In this document: piece after piece, positions 16,800-26,056 of the stretch
Layout of the letters: every line of letters starts with the position of its first letter
Numbering within the stretch: position 1 is the first letter of the stretch
From: a bacterium
Lineage (GTDB): Bacteria > Desulfobacterota > Binatia > Binatales > Binataceae
Direction of reading: 5' to 3'
DNA: 64,000 nt
Assembly: GCA_014896235.1 (NCBI GenBank)
Contig: JADBKU010000013.1
Location: forward strand, 1-64,000
Translations under genes and position numbers: made by a program
The notes under the pieces: model-generated
What the model was told of the DNA's origin: nothing
Seen by the model: only the letters and a program-made list of their open reading frames with translations
Database searches by the model: none

Positions 16800-19010
16800 G
16801 TGAAGAATTTATCGTCAAGATGGACCGCGTTGGCGCTGATTGTTCCGCTTTTGGCCGTGCTTGGCCTGGTCCTGGCCGACGGCTGCGGCGGAGGAGGAAG
16901 CAGTTCCGGCACGGCGTCGGCCGCGCGCCCACCTGTCGGTAACGGTTACGTAGCGGTTGGCTTCAACACGGCGAATTTGAACGCGAGCGGATACAAAAAC
17001 GTCTTTCTGAATGTGGTCGAAATACGGATGAATCCTTCGACCAACCCGGATGTCAGCGAATTCAGCCCGTACTGGGTTACAATTACCGCGCCGCAGGCCA
17101 CCGGCATCCAGCCTCCAAACGGTTTTATAAATACTGGCACGGGATTCGGCGGATTGCTCTATGGCTCCAGCAGCAACGCGCTGATCGGTCAGGGCCGCGC
17201 GGAAATGCAAATCGACATGAACGCCCTGCAGAACACCTCGGAGCTGTTCAATGTCGCTCAAGTCACGCCAAATACTTATTACCAGTTCGAGGTCTTTCTT
17301 GATCCGTTGCAACCCGGCAACGTGATTCCCACCTGCAGCGGCGCCTTGGGCGAGGGCTGCGTCAACTATCCGGCGGTGCTGGATTCGTCGCTTCAAACCA
17401 AATTCCTGAAGTTTTCGCTCCCCGCGTCGGGGTCGGGATTCCAAGTCGCGAAACAGCAGCTTTCGCCGCTTATTTTCGCGATGAACATCGCCGTCGGCCC
17501 GCCTCCGCTGGGCTCAACCGGCCCGGTCACGATCACGCCGGCTATCAATAGTTTGATCCAGACCGGTTCGAACAACGTCTTTCCGGCGGGAGCGCTGGCC
17601 GGGACAATTACCGGCACGGTCGAGTACCCGGCGGGCAAGGGAACCTTCGACTCATCCCTCCGCGCGGTGAACATCACGGCCGAACTGGCCGGCACGAACC
17701 AAATAATCGAGTCAGTGCCGCTGCCGGCGTCGTGCAACAAAAAATCGACGTGCGGATTTGCCCTGTTTTTGCCGGCGACCAGCGTTGGCACCGCTTATGA
17801 CATTTACGCATCGGGAAAAGGCTCCAGCTTCGCGGTGGACAGCAACGTCGTTCTGGTCGCGAGCCAGTCGGTGGTCGCGCCCACCCTGCAAATCGAACAG
17901 CGCACGCCGTCGTCCTTCAGCGGCAGGGTGGTTGATCAATGCGGCGCAGGCGTTGGAATACCGGCGGCAACCTTGCAGCTTCTGGTGCCTGATCCCGCCA
18001 TCAGCAGCGCCGACTGCGGGACGTCGCCAGCCGGGTGCGTTTCGGTGGCGACCGCGAGCAGCGATGAAGCCGGATACTTTCCGATGCCGGGCAACGGCTT
18101 TAACCGATCGCCATTCAGCCAGCTGCCGTTCGAACCGAACGAATCCAACTACGGACTTTCGGTCAAGGCCGCCGGTTTTGATTCGTTTCTCGCGGAAATC
18201 GTTCCGGCGCAAACCAACTACAAATGCCCATCGCCGGCGACCAATGTGAACAAGGTCTGTACTATCAGCCTGCCGCACGGGACGCTGACCGGCCACGTTG
18301 CGGTGGCGATACCACCCAACGCGTCGCCCACGTTGCCGCAGGTCAACGTGCTGGTCGCAGCGGAAGATCACGGCACCAACCATATCGAAAACGTGCAGAT
18401 GGTCACGGTTCCGCCCGGATCTACGGCCAGCACGCAGATTCCGTTCTCAATGAATGTCCCCCTCTCGAGTTCGGTCGGCAGTTTCGACGTCTTCGCCACC
18501 GCCCAGGACGTCTTCAACGGCGTACCTCAGGTCACGACCGGCCACACCTACGGAGTCGCGGCGAATATCCAGAATGTGACCGACTCCTGCACGTCCTCGC
18601 CCACGGCTATTTCACCGCCGCAGGATCCGCTGACGATCGAATGCGTCGGTCACGGCAGCCTGTATGGCCCGCAATCGGTCACAAATGTCGGCACGGATAC
18701 GAGCCTTGTTTTGTCGAAGCAGGATCAGACGAACGGCGAATATGTGGACGTCCAGACCATAGGCGTCGCGCCGCCGCCCTCCTCGACTTCGGCGACCTAC
18801 GCGATTTGCGCGCCGCCGGACGCATATGAGCTTACCGCGTTCGATTCCGGCGTCGCCGGGAGTCCGGTTCCGGCCGTGGTTTCGACGCCGGTTCCGGCGC
18901 CTTCGCCCACGCCGTCGCCATGCCCGCAGGTCTGCGATTCCGGTCAAGGATCGGCGTGTCTGATCTGCAGTCAAACGATCGGCCCGGTCGTGGTCGCTCC
19001 CGCTCCGTAA
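16800..19010 (+). CDS. large secreted or lipid-anchored protein, DUF4382-like N-terminus
   Basis: A 736-residue exported protein of unknown function. It starts at GTG 16800 with a signal peptide (KNLSSRWTALALIVPLLAVL) ending in ADGC, a poor but possible lipobox, followed by a Gly/Ser spacer. The first 200 residues (YVAVGFNTANLNASGYKNVF, then VVEIRMNP) resemble the DUF4382 domain of bacterial lipoproteins. The central part contains repeated beta-sandwich-like stretches, one resembling a carboxypeptidase-regulatory-like fold (SGRVVDQCGAGVGIPAATLQ). The tail is Pro-rich (PVPAPSPTPSPCPQ) and ends with several Cys that may form disulfides. Composition is rich in Thr, Ser, Asn and Val with little Lys, fitting an extracellular protein. 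A second lipoprotein gene begins 24 bases downstream of its stop, so the two form an operon. Confidence 0.75.
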   Translation: MKNLSSRWTALALIVPLLAVLGLVLADGCGGGGSSSGTASAARPPVGNGYVAVGFNTANLNASGYKNVFLNVVEIRMNPSTNPDVSEFSPYWVTITAPQATGIQPPNGFINTGTGFGGLLYGSSSNALIGQGRAEMQIDMNALQNTSELFNVAQVTPNTYYQFEVFLDPLQPGNVIPTCSGALGEGCVNYPAVLDSSLQTKFLKFSLPASGSGFQVAKQQLSPLIFAMNIAVGPPPLGSTGPVTITPAINSLIQTGSNNVFPAGALAGTITGTVEYPAGKGTFDSSLRAVNITAELAGTNQIIESVPLPASCNKKSTCGFALFLPATSVGTAYDIYASGKGSSFAVDSNVVLVASQSVVAPTLQIEQRTPSSFSGRVVDQCGAGVGIPAATLQLLVPDPAISSADCGTSPAGCVSVATASSDEAGYFPMPGNGFNRSPFSQLPFEPNESNYGLSVKAAGFDSFLAEIVPAQTNYKCPSPATNVNKVCTISLPHGTLTGHVAVAIPPNASPTLPQVNVLVAAEDHGTNHIENVQMVTVPPGSTASTQIPFSMNVPLSSSVGSFDVFATAQDVFNGVPQVTTGHTYGVAANIQNVTDSCTSSPTAISPPQDPLTIECVGHGSLYGPQSVTNVGTDTSLVLSKQDQTNGEYVDVQTIGVAPPPSSTSATYAICAPPDAYELTAFDSGVAGSPVPAVVSTPVPAPSPTPSPCPQVCDSGQGSACLICSQTIGPVVVAPAP

Positions 19011-19034
19011 TCGCGGATGGAACGAACAAGGATT

Positions 19035-19724
19035 ATGAGAAACGCCGCCTCAATCGTCCGGGCCGCGCTCGGAGCGCTCACGCTGGCGCTGCTTGTCTTC
19101 GGGTCGGCGGGATGCAACGGTTTCGGCTATACCGACATCACGCTGCCGGGCAACACGCGAAATATCCCGCCCCAAAACAGCTTCCGCATCGTTGGGCGGC
19201 TGGGCACGCCGTTCGTCGCAAAAATCTCCGACTCGCGTTCGTCGTGGAAGATTACCGGCGTCGTGCCGCTCAACATCATAATTGTCAACAATGCGCCGCC
19301 GGTGCGAATCGCGGTCAACAAACTTACCAACGACGATTCGCTGGTCAGCGTCGAGATCATCACGGGCCTGACTGTCAGAAATCTCGGCTCGACGGTGGAT
19401 CGTTTCGGGCTGGCCGTAGGCAATTGGGGCCTGGCGCCGAATTTTCAGCCCGCAGCCAATCCCGATGTAAGGTTCTTCGTGAAGGGTCCGTCGCTGCAGG
19501 TATTCGACGCGCTGGTCGAGGACGAACAGAATGCTTACGTCGTAGAAGCGACCGCCCCGGCCATGATCTTGTTCGACTCGCCGGCGGGAGGAAGCGGCGC
19601 GCGCGTGGACGCGACCTTCACGGAAGTCGGGTTTCGCGGCGTATTCAACATTGACCTTATTTACAATAACGTAGTGGTGCAAAGCGTCTTCACCGGCACT
19701 GATGTCACGCTCAAATTCCCCTGA
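19035..19724 (+). CDS. small putative lipoprotein, unknown function
   Basis: A 229-residue protein that begins MRNAASIVRAALGALTLALL and has a lipobox-like GSAGC at about residue 27, so it is probably lipid-anchored. The frame also has an ATG at 19017, but the ATG at 19035 has AAGG just upstream and gives a normal signal peptide. I do not recognise a named domain; the mature part is beta-rich (DSLVSVEIITGLTVRNLGST, then FFVKGPSLQVFDALVEDEQN). It lies 24 bases after the 736-residue secreted protein on the same strand and is probably co-expressed and possibly co-assembled with it. Confidence 0.7.
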   Translation: MRNAASIVRAALGALTLALLVFGSAGCNGFGYTDITLPGNTRNIPPQNSFRIVGRLGTPFVAKISDSRSSWKITGVVPLNIIIVNNAPPVRIAVNKLTNDDSLVSVEIITGLTVRNLGSTVDRFGLAVGNWGLAPNFQPAANPDVRFFVKGPSLQVFDALVEDEQNAYVVEATAPAMILFDSPAGGSGARVDATFTEVGFRGVFNIDLIYNNVVVQSVFTGTDVTLKFP

Positions 19725-19908
19725 GGCGGAAACCGAAAGCCGCCGCCACAGCGTGGTCCTGCAAATCGCGCGATCAGCGGGACCGGGAAGTTCCGCGTTT
19801 GACAGCAAGAGCTTAAAATCATATTTAGCGTCACGTGAAATCGGACAAGCATGAAATGGGAATGACTGACGCATTCACCATCGGCGAACCCTTTCGGGCG
19901 GCGCATAC

Positions 19909-21081
19909 ATGAAGCCGGCCGCGCGCAAGATCGTTTTGGTGGTTGTGGCGATTGTCGTAATCGCCCTTTTGGTTCCGGGCTGGCATTACTACCAATATTT
20001 GGAAAGCCACGTCTCGACCGACGACGCCTATGTTGACGGCACGGTCGCTCTGGTTTCGTCGCGGATTCCGGGAACCGTCGCAAAGCTTTTCGTCGAAGAA
20101 AACTGGCGCGTAAAAGCCGGGGACCTGCTGCTGGAGCTCGATCCGCGGGACTACGAGGTCCGGCTCGATCAGGCGCAGGCGCAACTTGAGCGTGCGCGGC
20201 AATCGGTCGACCAGCTTTACGCGCAGCTTGCCGCGGCGCAGGCCGGCTACCGGCTGGCGGATTCGCAGCTTCGTCAGGCGGAAATCGATTATCAGCGCGC
20301 CAAGGCGCTGCGCGAGCAAGGCGTGGTTTCGCGGGAATACTACGATCAGGCCACGACCGCTTACCGGGTCGCGCTGGCCGATCGCGCACTCGCCGAGCAT
20401 CAGGTCCAGCAGGCGCAAGCGGCGCTCGGCGGCGAAAGCGAAGTGGGCCTGGATCATTCGCGCTACGATCGGCCGATCGTCCAACAGGCGCAAGCTGCGG
20501 TGGAAGCGGCGAAACTCGATTTGAGCTACACGATAATCCGCGCGCCGCTGCCGGGAATCGTCACGCGCAAGAGCGTGCACGTCGGCAACCGGATTCAGCC
20601 GGGCGAGCCGCTGATGGCGATCGTTCCGGTTGATCGTCTGTATATTACGGCCAATTACAAGGAGACCCAGCTCACCGACGTTCGCGTCGGCCAACCCGCG
20701 GAAGTCGAAGCCGACATCTATCCGGGGTACGTGTACAAAGCGCACGTCGATTCGATTAGCGTCGGCACGGGCGCGGCGTTCGCGTTGTTGCCACCCGAAA
20801 ACGCAACGGGCAACTGGGTCAAGGTGGTTCAGCGCGTCCCGGTCAAAATCGTGTTGAACGAGCCTCCGCCTCCCGACAAGCCGCTCAGAATGGGCCTGTC
20901 GGTCGAGGTTACTATCGACGTGAGCAAGACCAACGGGCCGCTGCTCACCTCGACCTTGCAGCAGCAGTATCACGAGGGCAAGGAAAATCCGAATTATGCG
21001 CCTGAAAAGCTGCAAGTGCCGTTGCAACTTCCGCCCAGCATGATCGGAGCGCCGTCCAATCAGCCTGCAATCCAGCACTGA
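19909..21081 (+). CDS. HlyD/EmrA-type membrane fusion protein
   Basis: A 390-residue periplasmic adaptor of a multidrug or secretion pump. One N-terminal membrane anchor (ARKIVLVVVAIVVIALLVPG) is followed by STDDAYVDGTVALVSSRIPG, the typical EmrA lipoyl-half motif, a long coiled-coil hairpin rich in Gln, Ala and Arg (about residues 90-190), the second lipoyl half (SYTIIRAPLPGIVTRKSVHV) and a beta-barrel domain (VPVDRLYITANYKETQLTDV). No EmrB-type transporter or TolC-like outer-membrane channel lies next to it; the downstream gene encodes a kinase-fold protein on the same strand 65 bp away. Its pump partner must therefore be elsewhere. Confidence 0.88.
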   Translation: MKPAARKIVLVVVAIVVIALLVPGWHYYQYLESHVSTDDAYVDGTVALVSSRIPGTVAKLFVEENWRVKAGDLLLELDPRDYEVRLDQAQAQLERARQSVDQLYAQLAAAQAGYRLADSQLRQAEIDYQRAKALREQGVVSREYYDQATTAYRVALADRALAEHQVQQAQAALGGESEVGLDHSRYDRPIVQQAQAAVEAAKLDLSYTIIRAPLPGIVTRKSVHVGNRIQPGEPLMAIVPVDRLYITANYKETQLTDVRVGQPAEVEADIYPGYVYKAHVDSISVGTGAAFALLPPENATGNWVKVVQRVPVKIVLNEPPPPDKPLRMGLSVEVTIDVSKTNGPLLTSTLQQQYHEGKENPNYAPEKLQVPLQLPPSMIGAPSNQPAIQH

Positions 21082-21146
21082 AACCGCTCGCGTTCCGGGC
21101 TTCGAGCGCGCATCGGCGACTTCCGGCTGAGCGGAGTAGTCACGTT

Positions 21147-22259
21147 ATGGAATCGGCGGTTGCAGCCGGCGGCTCAACGGCCGCCGAACCGATCCGCAAA
21201 CGGCTGAGCGAATGGCTTGACGCCCCGCTCGGCCTTTTCCGCCCGCTCGATTCCGGATGGGAAACGACCATCTTCGAGTTCGAGCTGGCTGTGCCTGCGC
21301 GGCGCGCGGCGGATATTCCAGCCAGCGTGCGGCTGGTGTTGCGCTGCTATGAGGGGTTGGCGGCCGACGCCAAGGCGGCGCATGAAAGCCGCGTGATGTT
21401 CAACCTGGCGCGGGCTGGTTATCCAACGCCGCGTCCGTTCGCCTTCGAACCAGATCGGGCGGCGCTGGGTGCGCCGTTTATGATCATGGAACGGGCGGCG
21501 GGCGGACCGCTCTTTGCGATAAAAAGTTTTCCCCAGGCGTTCCGAACCTTTTCTCTGGGATTTGCCGCTTTCGTGCACGCTCAAGCAAAGTTGCATCGAT
21601 TGCCGGCCGAAACCATTCCAGCCAATGAAGTCATCACGCTGAATTCGAATAGCGGGAACGGCGCGGAGTCGCAGCCTGCGGCGACGCTGCTCGATCGCGC
21701 GCTCGCGGCGATTGGCGAGCGGGTCGAGCGCGGACCGCTGCCCGGCCTTGAAGACGCCTTCCTCAAGCTGCGGCAAGACGCGCCGCGCTTCCGTTCGGCG
21801 CCAGACGTTCCGGTGCATCTGGATTACCATCCGCAGAACGTGATCGTCAGCGGCTTCAGGGTGACCGGCGTAATCGACTGGGTAAAAGCGGACCGCGGCG
21901 ATCGTCATCTGGACGCAGCGACCACGGCGGCGATACTCGCGACCAGCGCAATGGATCGGCCGCGATGGATGCGAGACAACGCGGCGGGAAATACGTTGCG
22001 CCGCCTGTTCGCAGCGCTCTACATCCCGGCTTATCAAGCGCTCGCGCCGATGGATCTGAAGCGATTCCGATACTGCCAGGCGGTTGCCGGACTATTCCGG
22101 CTTTCGACGTTCGGGATAATGCGGGCGCTGGGGCCCCAAGCGGTCGGTTACCGGCCCGAAGCTATCGGCCACGTAATTCCCGACGTGGTCAGGCTGCTCA
22201 GCCGGTACACGGCGCGCAAATGCGGCGTGGCCGTGGCGATTCCTCCGCCGCGCGCGTAG
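21147..22259 (+). CDS. APH-fold phosphotransferase
   Basis: A 370-residue member of the aminoglycoside phosphotransferase/choline kinase superfamily. The catalytic loop HLDYHPQNVIVSG contains the Asp and Asn, and GVIDWVKADRGD supplies the metal-binding Asp. The ATP-binding beta-sheet precedes it (residues about 25-110, with RPFAFEPD and APFMIMERA). This branch phosphorylates small molecules and is not evidence for drug resistance; in hydrocarbon- and lipid-rich bacteria relatives are annotated only as phosphotransferase family proteins. The ATG has GGAG about 10 bases upstream. It follows the EmrA-like gene, with no other candidate partner on this strand. Confidence 0.83.
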   Translation: MESAVAAGGSTAAEPIRKRLSEWLDAPLGLFRPLDSGWETTIFEFELAVPARRAADIPASVRLVLRCYEGLAADAKAAHESRVMFNLARAGYPTPRPFAFEPDRAALGAPFMIMERAAGGPLFAIKSFPQAFRTFSLGFAAFVHAQAKLHRLPAETIPANEVITLNSNSGNGAESQPAATLLDRALAAIGERVERGPLPGLEDAFLKLRQDAPRFRSAPDVPVHLDYHPQNVIVSGFRVTGVIDWVKADRGDRHLDAATTAAILATSAMDRPRWMRDNAAGNTLRRLFAALYIPAYQALAPMDLKRFRYCQAVAGLFRLSTFGIMRALGPQAVGYRPEAIGHVIPDVVRLLSRYTARKCGVAVAIPPPRA

Positions 22260-22281
22260 CCGATCCTGAACGCCGTCCGCT

Positions 22282-24855
22282 TTACGGCCGCAGCGACGCT
22301 TCCAGGCTGGCGCCCTCGCGATTGCGGAAAGCCACCGCGACCCCGAGCCGCTCGAGATGCTGATCGATCAGCTTGCCGCCCAGCCGGACTTTGTGTTTGG
22401 CGAAGAACTCTTCGACCTCCGCCTGCCGGTCGAGCAGGCCGTTGATCGCCTCGCACATCCGCGGCAGCGCGCTGTCCGGATAGCGATCGACGATCGTTTC
22501 CCAATGAGCTTTTACAAAGTCCCATGCGGCGTAGCGGGAAACATTATTGTATAGCAGCGAATGCATCAGGTACGGAGCGTTCTGCGTGCGCACTTCGCCA
22601 TTGAGCGTCATCTCCATGGTCTCCGCGAGCAACGCCGGATCGCGGAAATTGGCCAGCGCAAACAAATAGCGCTGCTCCTCCTGCGGCGTGCGCGCGGACT
22701 TGAAGCGGCGCTTGAAATCCTGATAGCGGGCGGCGTCGCCGCAATGCGCGAGAATCGTGACCAGCGCCGGCGTCAAGTCGCGATCGGCGCGAGCGGGATT
22801 CGCGTCCCACTCCGCGTAAAGTTCGCGCGCCCGCGCCTGCACCGCCGGATCGTCGCCGATCGTTCCGAGCGCGCTGATCAAGGTCGCGCGCAACTGGCCG
22901 CGCAACTCATCCTCGCCCGGCGCCGGCGCCCAGCCGAGGCGGTTCGCGGCAGGTCCAGCGATCTCGCGCACCGCCGCGGCGACGGCGGGACGCTGCGCCG
23001 GGGAGGCGATCATATCGAGATAATTGAACGCGGCGATCAGCACGCGCCATACGTTAAGGTTCGTTTCGTCGCGGAACAGCGCCGCCATTCGCATGAATTC
23101 GCTCAGCGGCGTAAGGCCGGCGACCGTCGCGGCCCAGGTGTCGCTGACCAGCCCGAAGCGCTCGATCGGCTGCAACTCGCCCAAATTGGCGGTGAGCGCG
23201 GCCAGCAGATCAGGCGAATAACGCACCCGGAAAAAGCCGTGTCCGCTCTCGTTTAGCAGCGCCCAGCGCGGTTTGTCCGGCAATTCGAGCGTGGCTTCGG
23301 CAGTGGTGAGCAGCAGCTTGCGCGAAACGACGCCGGCCTGGGTCGCCGCGCGAATCATGATCGGCGCGTGCCAGATCTGCGGTTCGGGATTCGCCGGCGG
23401 CGCGTAAAAGAACCGCCGCTGACTCAGGCGCAGCGAACGGCCATCCGCCGCCAGCTCGGCGCTGACGATCGGAAAGCCCTGCTGAAAAATCCACGTATCC
23501 ATCATCGCGCGCACCGGCTGGCCGGTCGCTTCCTCCAGCGCATCCCAGAGGTCGCCGGTCTCGGCGTTGGCGTACTGATGCTTCTTCAGGTAGAGCGAGA
23601 TGCCCTTGCGAAATTCCTCGGCGCCGAGGAACTGTTCGAGCATCCGCAAGACCGACGCGCCCTTTTCATAGGTCAGCACGTCGAACATCGAGCGGCAGTC
23701 CTCCGGACTGAGCACCGTGTACTCGATCGAACGGGTGCTCTTGAGCGCGTCGATCGCCATCGCAGCGCCGCGGGACACACCGAAACTCTCCCAGCGCTTC
23801 CATTGCGGCTTCCACGCGTCGACCGCCAGCATCTCCATGAAGGTGGCGAACGCCTCGTTGAGCCAGATTCCGTTCCACCAGCGCATCGTGACCAGATCGC
23901 CAAACCACATATGCGCATTTTCGTGCGAGACCACGTCGGCGACCCGTTCGAGTTCGGCGCGCGAGGCGGTCTGGTGGTCGGCGAGCAGCGCGGTTTCGCG
24001 GAACGTGATCGCGCCCAGGTTTTCCATCGCGCCGGCGGCGAAGTCCGGTATCGCGATCAGGTCGAGTTTGTCGCCTGGATAGGGAATTCCGTAGTAGTCG
24101 GCGAAAAATTTCAGCGAGAACGAACCAATTTGCCGCGCCCACTCGGTCAGCCCGCTCTTGCCCGGCACATGGACGATTCTGAGCGGCGTGCCCGCGTCGA
24201 CGGGTTCGGTCGCCTCGAACTCGCCGACGATGAACGCGAGCAGATAGGTTGACATCCGGATCGTATCCTTGAAGACGACTTCCTTTTTGCCGTTGCCGAG
24301 CGGGCGCGTCGCTTTCACGCCGGCGTTGGAAAGCGCGGTGAGTTTTTCATCAACCACCAGCGTCACGCCGAACACCGCCTTGAGCGCCGGTTCGTCCCAG
24401 CACGGCAGCGCGCGCCGCGCGTCGGTCGCCTCAAATTGAGTGGTCGCCAGAACATGGGTCTTGCCCGCGGAATCGGCGTACTGGCTGCGATAAAAGCCGT
24501 GCAGTTTGTCGTTGAGCACGCCGCGGAACCGGATCGCCAATTTCCATTCGCCGGGCGCCAGCGGATGCGGAAAAATGAACCGCGCGCGCTCGCGCGCCGG
24601 CTCCATTTCGATGCGCGCCGAAAAGGATTCGCCGCCCCGTTCGGCGGTGGCGGAATCGATCTCCAATTCAAGCGCGTTCAGCACGACCTCGGCGGTCGCC
24701 TGATGGACCCTGACGGCGATTGTCTCTTCTCCGTCGAAAGTGAAGCCTTGCAAATCGGGCGTCAGGCGCAGGTCGTATCGTTCGGGAGTGACGTTGGCGG
24801 GCAGACGGTGTTCGAGCGCCTTGTCGGCCGCAAGCGTGGTTTCCTGATCGAACAT
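22282..24855 (-). CDS. M1-family zinc aminopeptidase
   Basis: Removes N-terminal residues from peptides. The 857-residue protein has the exopeptidase motif GAMEN at about residues 275-279 and the zinc site HENAH at 311-315, with the third ligand Glu in NEAFATFMEM downstream. The C-terminal half is the alpha-helical ERAP1-C-like domain (LVSDTWAATVAGLTPLSEFM). That layout is the ERAP/PSA type, not the E. coli PepN type. I chose the ATG at 24855 because GGAGAAG lies about 9 bases upstream; the open frame continues to 24918. There is no signal peptide, so it is cytoplasmic. It converges with the kinase-fold gene, 22 bp apart. Confidence 0.93.
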   Translation of the reverse strand: MFDQETTLAADKALEHRLPANVTPERYDLRLTPDLQGFTFDGEETIAVRVHQATAEVVLNALELEIDSATAERGGESFSARIEMEPARERARFIFPHPLAPGEWKLAIRFRGVLNDKLHGFYRSQYADSAGKTHVLATTQFEATDARRALPCWDEPALKAVFGVTLVVDEKLTALSNAGVKATRPLGNGKKEVVFKDTIRMSTYLLAFIVGEFEATEPVDAGTPLRIVHVPGKSGLTEWARQIGSFSLKFFADYYGIPYPGDKLDLIAIPDFAAGAMENLGAITFRETALLADHQTASRAELERVADVVSHENAHMWFGDLVTMRWWNGIWLNEAFATFMEMLAVDAWKPQWKRWESFGVSRGAAMAIDALKSTRSIEYTVLSPEDCRSMFDVLTYEKGASVLRMLEQFLGAEEFRKGISLYLKKHQYANAETGDLWDALEEATGQPVRAMMDTWIFQQGFPIVSAELAADGRSLRLSQRRFFYAPPANPEPQIWHAPIMIRAATQAGVVSRKLLLTTAEATLELPDKPRWALLNESGHGFFRVRYSPDLLAALTANLGELQPIERFGLVSDTWAATVAGLTPLSEFMRMAALFRDETNLNVWRVLIAAFNYLDMIASPAQRPAVAAAVREIAGPAANRLGWAPAPGEDELRGQLRATLISALGTIGDDPAVQARARELYAEWDANPARADRDLTPALVTILAHCGDAARYQDFKRRFKSARTPQEEQRYLFALANFRDPALLAETMEMTLNGEVRTQNAPYLMHSLLYNNVSRYAAWDFVKAHWETIVDRYPDSALPRMCEAINGLLDRQAEVEEFFAKHKVRLGGKLIDQHLERLGVAVAFRNREGASLEASLRP

Positions 24856-24973
24856 CTGACGATCTTCTCCGGGTTGGATAACCGAAAGCGCAATCGGGCG
24901 CGTTCCGGAACGATGCATTCTAAACGCAAAGGACGGTCGGAGGCGAGTTCTTCCGCCCGGCCTGAAGCCGCTT

Positions 24974-26017
24974 TCAGGACCGAACCAGCTCGGCGAAATT
25001 CGTAAGCCGCGCGCCCGCGCCTTCGAGCGCCGCGCGCACCGCGGCGCTGGTCAGCAATTCGACTTCATGCCGCGCGGCGGCGGATGGAGACGCGCCGCCG
25101 ATATCCCACGCAGGATGGAAATACAGCTCGGTCACGCCCGGCGGCAGGCGGCGAATCACGCCGAGCAAATAATCCGCGCTCATGTTTCCGGTTTGATGCA
25201 GTCCGAAGAGCCAATCTGTCGTGCGGATGCCGTGCGCGGCGAGCCTTCGCCGGGTCCGCCGCGACAGCGCGCGGAAAATTAGCGCCTCGACCAACTTTCG
25301 CGAAAGATGATCGCGCGCAAGCCCCAGCGTCGTGAACACCGGCTCGCGCGGAACCCGCATCGCTGGCACCCGGTATTCCTCGCAAAATTCCACCAGGATG
25401 TCGGCGATCGCGGGATGGACGTGAAAATTGAGATGGCCGTCGATATGATTGAGCCTGCCGATCATGCTGAGATGAGCTTCGATTTGCGCGCGAATTTCGT
25501 CGCGCAGCAGCGTTCGCGCCCGACGGCTGAAGAAGTAGCGCATCCCGCAAGGGACCGGATTATCGCCGAAACGGCCGGCGCCATCGACAATGCCGCGCAG
25601 CCGCGCCGCGCCCAGCATGCTCGCGCCCATGCATACGACCAGATGCAAGCCGACGTCGAGGTTCGGACAATCGCGCGCGATTTCCACGGCCTCGCCGCAC
25701 GCCGCGCCGGCGACCATCAGGCTGGTCGCGGTCAGGATTCCGTCGCGATGGGCGCGCAGGATGCCCGCGTTGGCTTCGGGCGAAGCGCCGAAATCGTCGG
25801 CGGTGACGATCACGGCGCGCGCGCCCGCATGCCGGCTTGCGCGCGCGCTCTCCGGCGCAACTCGGCGCGTGACGCCGCCGCCGATCGGATTCGGCCGGGC
25901 CGATCCCGCCGTTGCGCCCGAAGGAATCACTCTCCGCAGCTCCGAACCGATGCGCCGCCCAGCGCTTGATCGAAATGAGCCATCGGCGCAATTCTGCTGG
26001 CCAATGAAACTTTCCAC
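24974..26017 (-). CDS. hpnK: HpnK, hopanoid-associated YdjC/ChbG-type deacetylase-like protein
   Basis: A carbohydrate-deacetylase-fold protein linked to hopanoid loci; its exact step is unproven. Diagnostic parts are VIVTADDFGASPEANAGILR (metal-binding Asp pair) and the metal-binding His cluster in NHIDGHLNFHVHPAI. The open frame starts at a GTG at 26017, but this leaves only 39 bp to the divergent hpnG start and adds about 65 low-complexity residues absent from relatives. A GTG at 25813, giving the typical family opening MIVTADDFG, or another internal start is more likely; I list the full frame because no ribosome binding site decides it. It borders the hopanoid operon with hpnG. Confidence 0.82.
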   Translation of the reverse strand: MESFIGQQNCADGSFRSSAGRRIGSELRRVIPSGATAGSARPNPIGGGVTRRVAPESARASRHAGARAVIVTADDFGASPEANAGILRAHRDGILTATSLMVAGAACGEAVEIARDCPNLDVGLHLVVCMGASMLGAARLRGIVDGAGRFGDNPVPCGMRYFFSRRARTLLRDEIRAQIEAHLSMIGRLNHIDGHLNFHVHPAIADILVEFCEEYRVPAMRVPREPVFTTLGLARDHLSRKLVEALIFRALSRRTRRRLAAHGIRTTDWLFGLHQTGNMSADYLLGVIRRLPPGVTELYFHPAWDIGGASPSAAARHEVELLTSAAVRAALEGAGARLTNFAELVRS

Positions 26018-26056
26018 AAGCGTCCGGGCGATTTTTTATCGCTCGCGCACATCGCG

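Noticed and set aside
21147-22259. Antibiotic resistance kinase
   Set aside because: The protein has the APH fold, but so do many metabolic kinases; sequence and context give no support for aminoglycoside modification.
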